In this document: positions 8,470 through 15,867 of the stretch, in pieces | Numbering within the stretch: position 1 is the stretch's first letter | How the letters are laid out: every line of letters begins with the position of its first letter | Origin: UBA3305 sp002373555 | GTDB taxonomy: Bacteria; Bacillota; Clostridia; Lachnospirales; Lachnospiraceae | Reading direction: 5' to 3' | Assembly (NCBI GenBank): GCA_946612455.1 | Contig: CAMOER010000031.1 | Coordinates: 1-30,449, forward strand | DNA length: 30,449 nt | Notes under the pieces: model-generated | The model's input: only the letters and a program-made list of their open reading frames with translations | What the model was told of the DNA's origin: nothing | Database searches by the model: none | Position numbers and translations under genes: made by a program

Positions 8470-9944
8470 TGACGAATCTGGTGCTGGAATATTCAAGGTA
8501 CCTGATGCTCCTGATAGTATTACTGTATTCCATACTGAATCTGTACGGGCTCCGGAGCGTGGATGTCCGGTGGCAGAACCGGCTGTCGGGACATCAGATG
8601 TTCCTTCTGTTCCTGATGCACACGCTCGGCTATCTGATCATCTATCTGAAGACGACGGAGATCCGGATGATCGCATTCTACGGCATTCAGCTGGCCGTCT
8701 TTTTCCTGTATTATGTATCGTTCGGCTTTCTGTACCGGCACGGCTCGCGGCTCCTGATCGGGAATACGCTGACGCTGATCGTGATCGGACTGATGATGCA
8801 GACAAGACTGGATTTTGAATATGCCCTGCGGCAGTTCGTCTTTGTCTGCGCCGGCCTGATCCTCACGCTTCTGATCCCCGTTGTGATCCGTTATATGCAT
8901 ATCCTGGCGAAATGGGGCTGGGTCTATGCGATTGTCGGCATCGGCGCACTGGTCGCGGTCTGGGTGGTCGGCAATACGACCTACGGCGCCCAGCTCTCGA
9001 TCTCGATCGGCGGATTTGCGCTGCAGCCCTCGGAATTCGTGAAGATCCTGTTTGTGTTCATGACAGCTTCGATGCTGCAGCGGAGCACGAGCTTCCGGAA
9101 TGTGGTCATCGTCACTGCAGTCGCTGCCGTGCACGTGCTTGTCCTGGTGGCCAGCACTGACCTCGGAAGTGCGCTTGTTTATTTCGTATCCTATCTTTTC
9201 ATGCTGTTCGTTGCCACGCATCAGCCGCTGTATATGGCTGCCGGTTTCGGTGCGGGCAGTGCAGCTGCGATGGGCGCCTATTTCCTTTTCTCCCATGTGC
9301 GTGTCCGCGTAATGATGTGGAGAGATCCGTTCTATGATTATGACAACAAGAGCCGTCAGATCGCACAGTCCATGTTTGCAATCAGCACCGGCGGATGGCT
9401 GGGATCGGGATTCTATCAGGGCATGCCGAAACTGATCTCCCTGGTGCGCAACGACTTTATCTTTGCCGCGATCTGCGAGGAGCTCGGCGTGATCTTTGCG
9501 ATCTGCATCATTATCATCTATCTGGGATTCGTGCTGCAGATGATCTGGGTCTCCACCTGGATGAACGAGCTTTTCTATAAGATCGTCGGATTCGGCCTGG
9601 CCGTCATGTTCGGCTTCCAGGTGTTCCTGCATATCGGCGGCGTCACGAAAATGATCCCCTGCACGGGCATCACGCTGCCGCTCATCAGCTACGGCGGCAG
9701 TTCCGTTCTGACGACACTGATCATGATCGGCATTATTCAGGGCCTGCATCTGATGAAGGAAAAGGAGGCACGGGTGACGGATGGATATGAAGAAGACTAT
9801 GAGGAAGAATATGAAGAAAGAGAGTACAGACGCAGCCGGCGCGCGGAAGAGGAATACGGCCGCCGCGGAAGAAACGCCGAAGAAGCGGACGCGGACTTCG
9901 ATTTTTTCGAGGAAGAAAGACCGTCCGGCAGGCGCAGAAGGTAA
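8469..9944 (+). CDS. ftsW: FtsW/RodA/SpoVE-family SEDS peptidoglycan glycosyltransferase
   Basis: SEDS proteins polymerise lipid II into glycan strands together with a class B PBP. The 491-residue protein is strongly hydrophobic with roughly ten membrane segments, the TDLGSALVYF block in the middle, and the family signature PCTGITLPLISYGGSS before the last segment. The C-terminal ~55 cytoplasmic residues are acidic then arginine-rich (EEDYEEEYEEREYRRSRR). ATG 8469 is chosen; GTG 8466 is in frame but overlaps the ribosome site. Its last 164 bases also encode the start of the adjacent PBP in the +1 frame. FtsW is preferred over RodA because of the zapA neighbour, but RodA or SpoVE cannot be excluded. 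Confidence 0.85.
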   Translation: MTNLVLEYSRYLMLLIVLLYSILNLYGLRSVDVRWQNRLSGHQMFLLFLMHTLGYLIIYLKTTEIRMIAFYGIQLAVFFLYYVSFGFLYRHGSRLLIGNTLTLIVIGLMMQTRLDFEYALRQFVFVCAGLILTLLIPVVIRYMHILAKWGWVYAIVGIGALVAVWVVGNTTYGAQLSISIGGFALQPSEFVKILFVFMTASMLQRSTSFRNVVIVTAVAAVHVLVLVASTDLGSALVYFVSYLFMLFVATHQPLYMAAGFGAGSAAAMGAYFLFSHVRVRVMMWRDPFYDYDNKSRQIAQSMFAISTGGWLGSGFYQGMPKLISLVRNDFIFAAICEELGVIFAICIIIIYLGFVLQMIWVSTWMNELFYKIVGFGLAVMFGFQVFLHIGGVTKMIPCTGITLPLISYGGSSVLTTLIMIGIIQGLHLMKEKEARVTDGYEEDYEEEYEEREYRRSRRAEEEYGRRGRNAEEADADFDFFEEERPSGRRRR

Positions 9945-11466
9945 GGTCAGGACGAGGGACGACGAGCGGCGCGAGCTCCGGCGGACGAATAAGGAGATCA
10001 TGATGGTCTCCTATGTTGTGCTGTTCCTTTTCGTTGCGATGGCCGGGTATATGATCCGTTTCGTCTATAAAGATGCCGATACCTACAAGAACGACTCCAG
10101 AAATGCAAAGCGCATGAAGCAGATGGAGGACAGATTCCTGCGGGGCGATATCATGGCGGCGGATGAGACTGTACTGGCGACGACCAGCGTGACGGAGGAC
10201 GGCAGTGAACGGCGTTCCTATCCGATGGGCGAGACATTCGCGCATGCGGTCGGCTATACCGGTCATGGTACGACGGGCATTGAAGGGACAGCCAATTCGT
10301 ATCTGCAGGATTCCCATACGAATCCGGCACTGCGCATCGTGGAAGCTCTGAGAGGCATCAAATCCAGCGCCGATTCCGTGATCACCACGCTCGATGTCGG
10401 TCTGCAGCAGACCGCTTACAATGCGCTTTCCGGACACAGCGGCGCCATCGTTGTAATGGAGCCCGGCACGGGGAAGGTGCTCGCGATGGTGAGCCGGCCC
10501 GGCTTTGATCCGAATACGCTGGATGAGGACTGGGATGTTCTGACGAGCGAATCCAATACATCGAGCAATCTCGTGAACAGAGCGACGCAGGGACTGTATA
10601 CGCCCGGGTCGACCTTCAAGGTGTTTACGGCGCTGGAGTTCCTGCGGGAATATCCTTACGAGTACCAAAACTATACCTTCAGCTGCGACAATATCTATGA
10701 AGCGGGAGAGTATTCCATCAAATGTGCGCACGGCGTTTCGCATGGCAATGTGGATCTTTCCGAAGCGTTTGCCGAGTCCTGCAACGGCGCTTTCGCCGAT
10801 GTCGGACAGATGCTGGATTTCGAGGCGTTCTATCAGACCTGCGAGGAGGCCGGATTCAATACTTCCCTGAAGACCAGAGTGCCGATTGCGAAGAACCAGT
10901 TCGTGCTGGATAACAATGATTCGCAGTGGGATGTCCTGCAGACATCGATCGGGCAGGGAGAGACACAGCTGACGCCCATGTACAACGCCATGGTCGCCTC
11001 AGCGGTCGCGAACGGCGGCACCGTGATGAATCCGTATATCATAGACCGGGTGCTGAGCAAATACCGTGAGAAGGTCGCTTCCTTCGGTCCGTCCAGCCTC
11101 ATGACGATCATGACGCAGGAAGAAGCCAGGGTACTGAAGGAATACATGGATGCCTGTGTGGCCTACGGAACGGGCGATGATGCTGCGGGCGAAGGTTATC
11201 ATGCCTATGGCAAGACCGGTTCCGCGCAGACGAGATCCGACAGGGAAACGAATGCATGGTTTATCGGCTGGGCGGAGGATTCCAGGGATCCGGAGAGAAA
11301 AGTGGCTGTCAGCATCGTCGTGGAGGAAGGCGGCAGCGGCGGATCCGTGGCCGCGCCGATCGCGAAGGAGATCTTCGAGGAATGGCGGAGCCGGGATCTT
11401 TCCGAAGAAGAATACGGAAGCGATCTTCCGGAAGCAGAGACATCAGCTGATGAGGTGGTAGGATAA
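9781..11466 (+). CDS. Class B penicillin-binding protein (transpeptidase), SEDS partner
   Basis: This enzyme cross-links peptidoglycan outside the membrane, most likely with the SEDS protein encoded just before it. Numbered from ATG 9781 (561 residues), a basic cytoplasmic tail (1-72) precedes one membrane anchor (about 74-95). The transpeptidase motifs are STFK (277-280), SCN (333-335) and KTG (478-480). It lacks the large PBP dimerisation domain of FtsI and resembles PbpA-like proteins of about 480 residues. The start is debatable. ATG 9781 has AAAGGAGG (9761-9768) 12 bases upstream, inside ftsW. ATG 10003 has AAGGAG (9991-9996) six bases upstream but would remove the NKEI segment just before the anchor. 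I favour the long form. The gene ends the operon against a large palindrome. Confidence 0.88.
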   Translation: MDMKKTMRKNMKKESTDAAGARKRNTAAAEETPKKRTRTSIFSRKKDRPAGAEGKVRTRDDERRELRRTNKEIMMVSYVVLFLFVAMAGYMIRFVYKDADTYKNDSRNAKRMKQMEDRFLRGDIMAADETVLATTSVTEDGSERRSYPMGETFAHAVGYTGHGTTGIEGTANSYLQDSHTNPALRIVEALRGIKSSADSVITTLDVGLQQTAYNALSGHSGAIVVMEPGTGKVLAMVSRPGFDPNTLDEDWDVLTSESNTSSNLVNRATQGLYTPGSTFKVFTALEFLREYPYEYQNYTFSCDNIYEAGEYSIKCAHGVSHGNVDLSEAFAESCNGAFADVGQMLDFEAFYQTCEEAGFNTSLKTRVPIAKNQFVLDNNDSQWDVLQTSIGQGETQLTPMYNAMVASAVANGGTVMNPYIIDRVLSKYREKVASFGPSSLMTIMTQEEARVLKEYMDACVAYGTGDDAAGEGYHAYGKTGSAQTRSDRETNAWFIGWAEDSRDPERKVAVSIVVEEGGSGGSVAAPIAKEIFEEWRSRDLSEEEYGSDLPEAETSADEVVG

Positions 11467-11467
11467 A

Positions 11468-11544
11468 GAGAGCCCATGGGGACAGGCGCCGCGGGTTATG
11501 ACCGGACCGGTCATAACCCGCGGTGCCTGTCCCCATGGGCTCTC
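11468..11544. repeat. 77-bp near-perfect palindrome between convergent genes
   Basis: Two 38-base arms around a single central A (11506) match at every position except 11488/11524, which is a G/T pair and so still pairs in RNA. The outer part reads GAGAGCCCATGGGGACAGGC and the inner part CCGCGGGTTATGACCGG. It starts two bases after the PBP stop and ends three bases before the stop of the convergent PHP gene, filling the gap. No T-run follows on either strand, so it is not a textbook terminator. It could be a REP-like element or a bidirectional transcript-end hairpin. Confidence 0.95.
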
Positions 11545-11547
11545 CTG

Positions 11548-12357
11548 TTACAGCGGCAGAAGGATCGGCTTTCTGTTCCGGAATACCGTATAGTACCGGA
11601 AGCCCAGGCTCTTCAGCAGTTCCCCGGTCACATCGAAATATTTTCCGATCTGCACGGGATTGTGCGCATCCGAACCGGTCGTCAGAAGCTCTCCACCGAG
11701 CTCCCGGTAGCGCGTGAGAATGGCCGGATGCGGATGGGCAAAGGAGAGGCCGGCTTTCAGACCCGCCGTATTGATCTCCAGGCATTTTCCTTTCTGAATG
11801 ATCGTCTTCAGGATCTCATCAAGGACATCGCCGAAATCGGGATACGGCGAATAGTCGGTGCTGCGCGAGGGCAGATAGCGGAAGGCATAATCAATATGGC
11901 CCGCCGTATCATAATCGTCAAATACATTCAGATTGGCATGGACCTCCTCAAAGTAGCGTTCCAGGCCTTCCTTTTCGCTCCTTTCGCGGAAATAGACCGC
12001 CGTTTCATACGGATCGATCCGGTCCACCAGATGGGTCGAATTGATGACGAAATCGAACGGATGCCCGCCGGCAAGCTCCTTCAGCTGATCCGGTATGTGC
12101 GGCTGCGCGCCGATCTCGATCCCGATGCCGATATCGATCCGTCCGGCAAATTCTTCCGCAAGAGCCGTCAGTTCGTCAAAATACCGGTCAATATCAAATG
12201 TAAAATCCCAGTCGCCTTCCGGAAAATCCGGATCGTAGTGATCCGTAAAGGTCATGTAGGAAAGACCGGCGGAAACAGCCTGCAGGATCTGCTCGCGCGG
12301 GGGCGTATCGGAATCTGCCGAAAAAGAAGAGTGAAGATGGGAATCTGCTTTGATCAT
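11548..12357 (-). CDS. PHP-domain phosphatase, histidinol-phosphatase (HisJ/HisK) family
   Basis: The 269-residue protein shows the four PHP motifs that bind a metal cluster: ADSHLHSSFS at the N-terminus, FTDHYD near 40, GIEIG with a later STH, and TTGSDAHNP near the C-terminus. The family includes the monofunctional histidinol-phosphate phosphatase of Firmicutes (histidine synthesis), and length and motif spacing fit. No other his gene is nearby, so the substrate is an inference and a general sugar or nucleotide phosphatase is possible. ATG is preceded by GGGAGG. A GGGACAGG-type hairpin lies just upstream and a GGGGACAGG palindrome just downstream. Confidence 0.82.
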   Translation of the reverse strand: MIKADSHLHSSFSADSDTPPREQILQAVSAGLSYMTFTDHYDPDFPEGDWDFTFDIDRYFDELTALAEEFAGRIDIGIGIEIGAQPHIPDQLKELAGGHPFDFVINSTHLVDRIDPYETAVYFRERSEKEGLERYFEEVHANLNVFDDYDTAGHIDYAFRYLPSRSTDYSPYPDFGDVLDEILKTIIQKGKCLEINTAGLKAGLSFAHPHPAILTRYRELGGELLTTGSDAHNPVQIGKYFDVTGELLKSLGFRYYTVFRNRKPILLPL

Positions 12358-12381
12358 CGTGTACCTCCCGGTGTCCTTCTG

Positions 12382-12409
12382 CCGGGACAGGGAACCGGCC
12401 CCTGTCCGG
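12382..12409. repeat. Inverted repeat with GGGACAGG core upstream of the PHP gene
   Basis: GGACAGGG (12385-12392) and CCCTGTCC (12400-12407) pair perfectly around a 7-base loop, and the stem can extend by CCG/CGG past a one-base bulge. It lies 25 bases before the PHP start, in its probable leader, and shares the GGGACAGG core with the palindrome at the gene's other end. Confidence 0.75.
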
Positions 12410-12548
12410 AAAATATACAGAAAAACTATAATATCATATTCTTACGATTAAAGATATTTGGTTACGAAAGTAAAATCCTAAAAAACGACGAAAAACCGTT
12501 GATTGTTAGCAGTATAGCACATTTTCTTATTTTTATGAAGAAAAAGTA

Positions 12549-12577
12549 TTGCAAGCTGAAAAACCTCCTGCTATAAT
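12549..12577 (+). promoter_or_regulatory. Promoter of gap
   Basis: TTGCAA (12549-12554), a 17-base spacer, and a perfect TATAAT (12572-12577), preceded by about 130 bases of AT-rich DNA. The start would be near 12584, giving a leader of roughly 28 bases. No CggR-type regulator gene lies upstream. Confidence 0.8.
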
Positions 12578-12611
12578 CCTGCTTGATAAAAAAACAACAG
12601 GAGGAAACACA

Positions 12612-13628
12612 ATGTCAGTAAGAGTTGCAATCAACGGTTTCGGAAGAATCGGCCGTATCGCCTTCCAGAAAATGTTTAAGGCGGAGGGATACGAAGTTGT
12701 AGCGATCAACGATCTTACTTCTCCCAAGATGCTGGCACATCTGTTAAAATATGATTCCGTACAGAAGCATTACGGAAGAGATCATGAGATCGAAGCCGGC
12801 GAAGATTTCATCAGCGTAGACGGACACAAGATCACCATCTACAAAGAGGCGGATGCCAAGAACCTTCCCTGGGGTGAGATCGGCGTAGACGTTGTTCTTG
12901 AGTGCACAGGTTTCTATACTTCCAAGACAAAGGCACAGGCCCATATCGATGCCGGCGCAAAGAAGGTCGTTATCTCCGCTCCCGCAGGCAAGGATCTTCC
13001 CACCATCGTATTCGGCGTCAATGAGCAGACACTGACCCATGAGGATACCATCATTTCCGCAGCTTCCTGCACCACGAACTGCCTGGCTCCCATGGCTTAC
13101 AACCTCAACAAGCTGGCTCCCATCGTAAAGGGCTTCATGACCACCATCCATGCATACACCGGTGATCAGATGCTTCTGGACGGACCGCACAGAAAAGGCG
13201 ATCTGAGACGCGCCCGCGCTGCAGCCATCAATATCGTTCCCAACAGCACCGGTGCTGCCAAGGCAATCGGCCTTGTTATCCCCGAGCTTGACGGAAAGCT
13301 TGACGGCGGCGCACAGAGAGTGCCGGTAGCAAGCGGTTCCCTGACCGAGCTGAATGCGGTCGTCAAGGGTGAAGTAACTGCCGAGCAGATCAACGAGTGC
13401 ATGAAGGCAGCCCAGAGCGATTCCTACGGCTACAATGAGGATGAGATCGTATCCACCGATATCGTCGGCGAGACCCACGGATCCATCTTTGATGCCACTC
13501 AGACCAGAGTTACCCCTCTTGGTGACGGCAACACCCTCGTAAAGGTCGTTGCATGGTATGACAACGAGCACAGCTACACCTGCCAGATGGTCAGAACGAT
13601 CAAGTACTTCAACGAGGTAACTGCATAA
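12612..13628 (+). CDS. gap: Glyceraldehyde-3-phosphate dehydrogenase, type I, NAD-dependent
   Basis: This enzyme oxidises and phosphorylates glyceraldehyde-3-phosphate to 1,3-bisphosphoglycerate in glycolysis. The 338-residue protein has the Rossmann start INGFGRIGR (8-16), D34 in AINDLT (NAD rather than NADP preference), catalytic C153 in SAASCTTNCLAP and the partner His in TTIHAYTGDQ. AGGAGG (12599-12604) is seven bases before ATG 12612, which also gives the usual family N-terminus. Codon use is narrow, as in highly expressed genes. It has its own promoter and terminator, so its level can differ from pgk. Confidence 0.98.
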   Translation: MSVRVAINGFGRIGRIAFQKMFKAEGYEVVAINDLTSPKMLAHLLKYDSVQKHYGRDHEIEAGEDFISVDGHKITIYKEADAKNLPWGEIGVDVVLECTGFYTSKTKAQAHIDAGAKKVVISAPAGKDLPTIVFGVNEQTLTHEDTIISAASCTTNCLAPMAYNLNKLAPIVKGFMTTIHAYTGDQMLLDGPHRKGDLRRARAAAINIVPNSTGAAKAIGLVIPELDGKLDGGAQRVPVASGSLTELNAVVKGEVTAEQINECMKAAQSDSYGYNEDEIVSTDIVGETHGSIFDATQTRVTPLGDGNTLVKVVAWYDNEHSYTCQMVRTIKYFNEVTA

Positions 13629-13646
13629 TTATTTGCAAACAGTATG

Positions 13647-13677
13647 GGAAGCGCCGGAAACGGTGCTTCCTTTAATT
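13647..13677 (+). terminator. Terminator after gap
   Basis: A 10-bp stem GGAAGCGCCG / CGGTGCTTCC (one G-U pair) closes a GAAA tetraloop and is followed by TTTAATT. It probably ends most gap transcripts; some readthrough into pgk is likely given the short T-run. Confidence 0.8.
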
Positions 13678-13779
13678 GTATAATTATGGTATTATGGAAC
13701 AGATGGCGGCCGGATATCCGATATCTTTCGGCCTGTCCGGAATACCGTCTGACAACACAACCGGAGAAGGAGATATACC

Positions 13780-15000
13780 ATGCTTAACAAGAAATCAGTA
13801 GATGATATCTGCGTAAAGGGACAGAAAGTCCTGGTAAGATGCGATTTCAACGTCCCGCTGCAGGACGGCGTGATCACCGATGAGAACAGACTGGTCGCTT
13901 CCCTGCCCACGATCAAAAAGCTGATCGCCGACGGCGGACGCGTCATCCTCTGCTCCCACCTCGGAAAGCCGAAGGGTGAGCCGAAGCCCGAGCTTTCTCT
14001 TGCACCCGTAGCAAAGAGAATGTCCGAGCTTCTCGGTCAGGAAGTCATATTCGCGGCGGATCCCGAAGTCGTCGGACCGAATGCGAGGGCTGCCGCCGAA
14101 GCGCTGCAGGACGGACAGGTCATGCTCCTTGAGAATACCAGATACCGTAAGGAAGAGACAAAGAACGGCGAGGAGTTCAGCAAAGATCTGGCTTCTCTGG
14201 CCGATATCTTCGTAAATGATGCTTTCGGCACCGCCCACCGTGCACACTGCTCGAACGTCGGCGTGACCGCTTTCATGAAAGAGAATGCTGTCGGCTATCT
14301 GATGCAGAAAGAGATCGATTTCCTCGGCAATGCCGTCAACAACCCCGCAAGACCTTTCGTCGCCATCCTCGGCGGATCCAAGGTCTCCAGCAAGATCTCC
14401 GTCATCAACAACCTGCTTGACAAAGTTGATACGCTGATCATCGGCGGCGGCATGGCGTATACCTTCATGAAGGCCTGCGGTCAGGAGATCGGAACTTCCC
14501 TGCTCGAAGCGGATTACATCGAGTATGCATCCGATATGATGAAGAAAGCCGAGGAGAAGGGCGTAAAGCTTCTGATCCCCGTGGATACCGTTGTAGCGAA
14601 GGAATTCAAGAACGAAGCCGAGTCCCGCATCGCCAGCGGCGACATCGCGCCCGATGAGATGGGCCTGGATATCGGACCGAAGACCAGAGAGCTGTTCGCA
14701 GAAGCCGTTAAGGATGCGAAGACGGTCGTCTGGAACGGACCGATGGGCGTTTTCGAAATGCCGAATTTCGCAGCAGGCACCATCGCGGTCGCACAGGCAC
14801 TGGCGGAGATCGATGCCGTGACGATCATCGGCGGCGGCGATTCCGCAGCGGCTGTCAACCAGCTCGGATTTGCGGATAAGATGACCCATATTTCTACCGG
14901 CGGCGGCGCCTCCCTTGAATTCCTGGAGGGCAAGGAACTTCCCGGTGTAGCGGCTGCGGATGATAAGGAAGAGAAGAAGACCGGATGCTGCGGTCACTGA
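13780..15000 (+). CDS. pgk: Phosphoglycerate kinase with a C-terminal Cys-Cys tail
   Basis: This enzyme transfers phosphate from 1,3-bisphosphoglycerate to ADP. The protein has 406 residues, about ten more than usual. VRCDFNVPL (19-27) and the basic-patch histidines/arginines mark the substrate domain. GGSKVSSK and GGGDSAAA mark the nucleotide domain. After the normal family end (ELPGVAA) an extra charged tail ends in KKTGCCGH. AAGGAG lies just before the ATG. The 100-base leader from the gap terminator contains a possible weak promoter (TATTAT at 13690) and a small GGCCG/CGGCC hairpin. It is followed by tpiA after 49 bases. Confidence 0.97.
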   Translation: MLNKKSVDDICVKGQKVLVRCDFNVPLQDGVITDENRLVASLPTIKKLIADGGRVILCSHLGKPKGEPKPELSLAPVAKRMSELLGQEVIFAADPEVVGPNARAAAEALQDGQVMLLENTRYRKEETKNGEEFSKDLASLADIFVNDAFGTAHRAHCSNVGVTAFMKENAVGYLMQKEIDFLGNAVNNPARPFVAILGGSKVSSKISVINNLLDKVDTLIIGGGMAYTFMKACGQEIGTSLLEADYIEYASDMMKKAEEKGVKLLIPVDTVVAKEFKNEAESRIASGDIAPDEMGLDIGPKTRELFAEAVKDAKTVVWNGPMGVFEMPNFAAGTIAVAQALAEIDAVTIIGGGDSAAAVNQLGFADKMTHISTGGGASLEFLEGKELPGVAAADDKEEKKTGCCGH

Positions 15001-15013
15001 AAATAATCATTTA

Positions 15014-15034
15014 CAGGGCCGCCTGACGGTCCTG
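15014..15034 (+). promoter_or_regulatory. Intercistronic hairpin pgk-tpiA
   Basis: An 8-bp stem CAGGGCCG / CGGTCCTG (one G-U pair) with a 5-base loop ends two bases before the tpiA ribosome site (AGGAGG, 15036-15041). No T-run follows, so a processing or stability element is more likely than a terminator. Confidence 0.5.
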
Positions 15035-15049
15035 CAGGAGGAAAGAAAT

Positions 15050-15796
15050 ATGCGTAAAATGATCATTGCCGGAAACTGGAAGATGAACAAAACACCGTCC
15101 CAGACAAAGGCATTTGTGGAAGAAATGAAGCCGCTCCTTGCAGGAGCTGATGCGGAAGTCGTTTTCTGTGTACCCGCGATCGACATCATTCCCGCCGTGG
15201 AAGCCGCTGCGGGCAGCAATATCGTGATCGGCGCCGAGAATATGTACTTCGAAGAGAAGGGTGCCTTCACCGGAGAGATCGCGCCTGATATGCTCGTGGA
15301 TGCCGGTGTGAAGTATGTCATCATCGGCCATTCCGAGAGAAGAGAATACTTTGCGGAGACCAATGAGACCGTCAACAAGAAAGTCCTCAAGGCATTCGAG
15401 CACGGCCTGACGCCCATCGTCTGCTGCGGCGAGACCCTGACGCAGAGAGAACAGGGCATCACCCTGGACTGGATCCGCCAACAGATTAAGATCGCTTTCC
15501 TCGGCGTAACAGCGGAGCAGGCTGCTTCTGCGGTCATCGCTTATGAGCCGATCTGGGCGATCGGAACCGGCAAGGTTGCCACTACCGAACAGGCACAGGA
15601 AGTCTGCGGTGCGATCCGTGCGCTGATCTGCGAACTGTACGGAAAGGAAGTCGCGGAAGCGATCCGCATCCAGTACGGCGGCAGCGTTGCCCCGAAAAAT
15701 GCGGCGGAGCTTTTCGCACAGCCTGACATCGACGGCGGTCTCGTCGGCGGCGCCAGCCTGAAGACGGATTTCGCACAGGTCGTATTTTACAAATAA
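15050..15796 (+). CDS. tpiA: Triosephosphate isomerase
   Basis: This enzyme interconverts dihydroxyacetone phosphate and glyceraldehyde-3-phosphate. The 248-residue protein has the standard length and all catalytic residues: K11 in NWKMN, H94 in IIGHSERR, E166 in AYEPIWAIGTGK (loop 6 follows) and the phosphate-binding YGGSV near the end. ATG 15050 is set by AGGAGG eight bases upstream; longer upstream reading frame overlaps pgk and has no family match. It lies between pgk and gpmI. Confidence 0.98.
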   Translation: MRKMIIAGNWKMNKTPSQTKAFVEEMKPLLAGADAEVVFCVPAIDIIPAVEAAAGSNIVIGAENMYFEEKGAFTGEIAPDMLVDAGVKYVIIGHSERREYFAETNETVNKKVLKAFEHGLTPIVCCGETLTQREQGITLDWIRQQIKIAFLGVTAEQAASAVIAYEPIWAIGTGKVATTEQAQEVCGAIRALICELYGKEVAEAIRIQYGGSVAPKNAAELFAQPDIDGGLVGGASLKTDFAQVVFYK

Positions 15797-15805
15797 TCAT
15801 TCGTC

Positions 15806-15849
15806 AGAGAAACTGCCGGCGGAGGGGATCATCTGCCGGCAGCTTCTCT
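15806..15849 (+). promoter_or_regulatory. Large intercistronic hairpin tpiA-gpmI
   Basis: Arms AGAGAAACTGCCGGC and GCCGGCAGCTTCTCT (14 of 15 pairs) enclose a 14-base loop. It is followed by TGAAAAA and not by a T-run. It would be a strong transcript-stabilising or processing hairpin, or a partial attenuator, just before the gpmI ribosome site CGGAGG. Confidence 0.7.
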
Positions 15850-15867
15850 TGAAAAACCGGAGGATTT

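Noticed and set aside
11468..11544. Palindrome as an ordinary intrinsic terminator
   Set aside because: No T-run follows on either strand and the stem (38 bp) is far longer than normal, so it is listed as a repeat with possible terminator function only.
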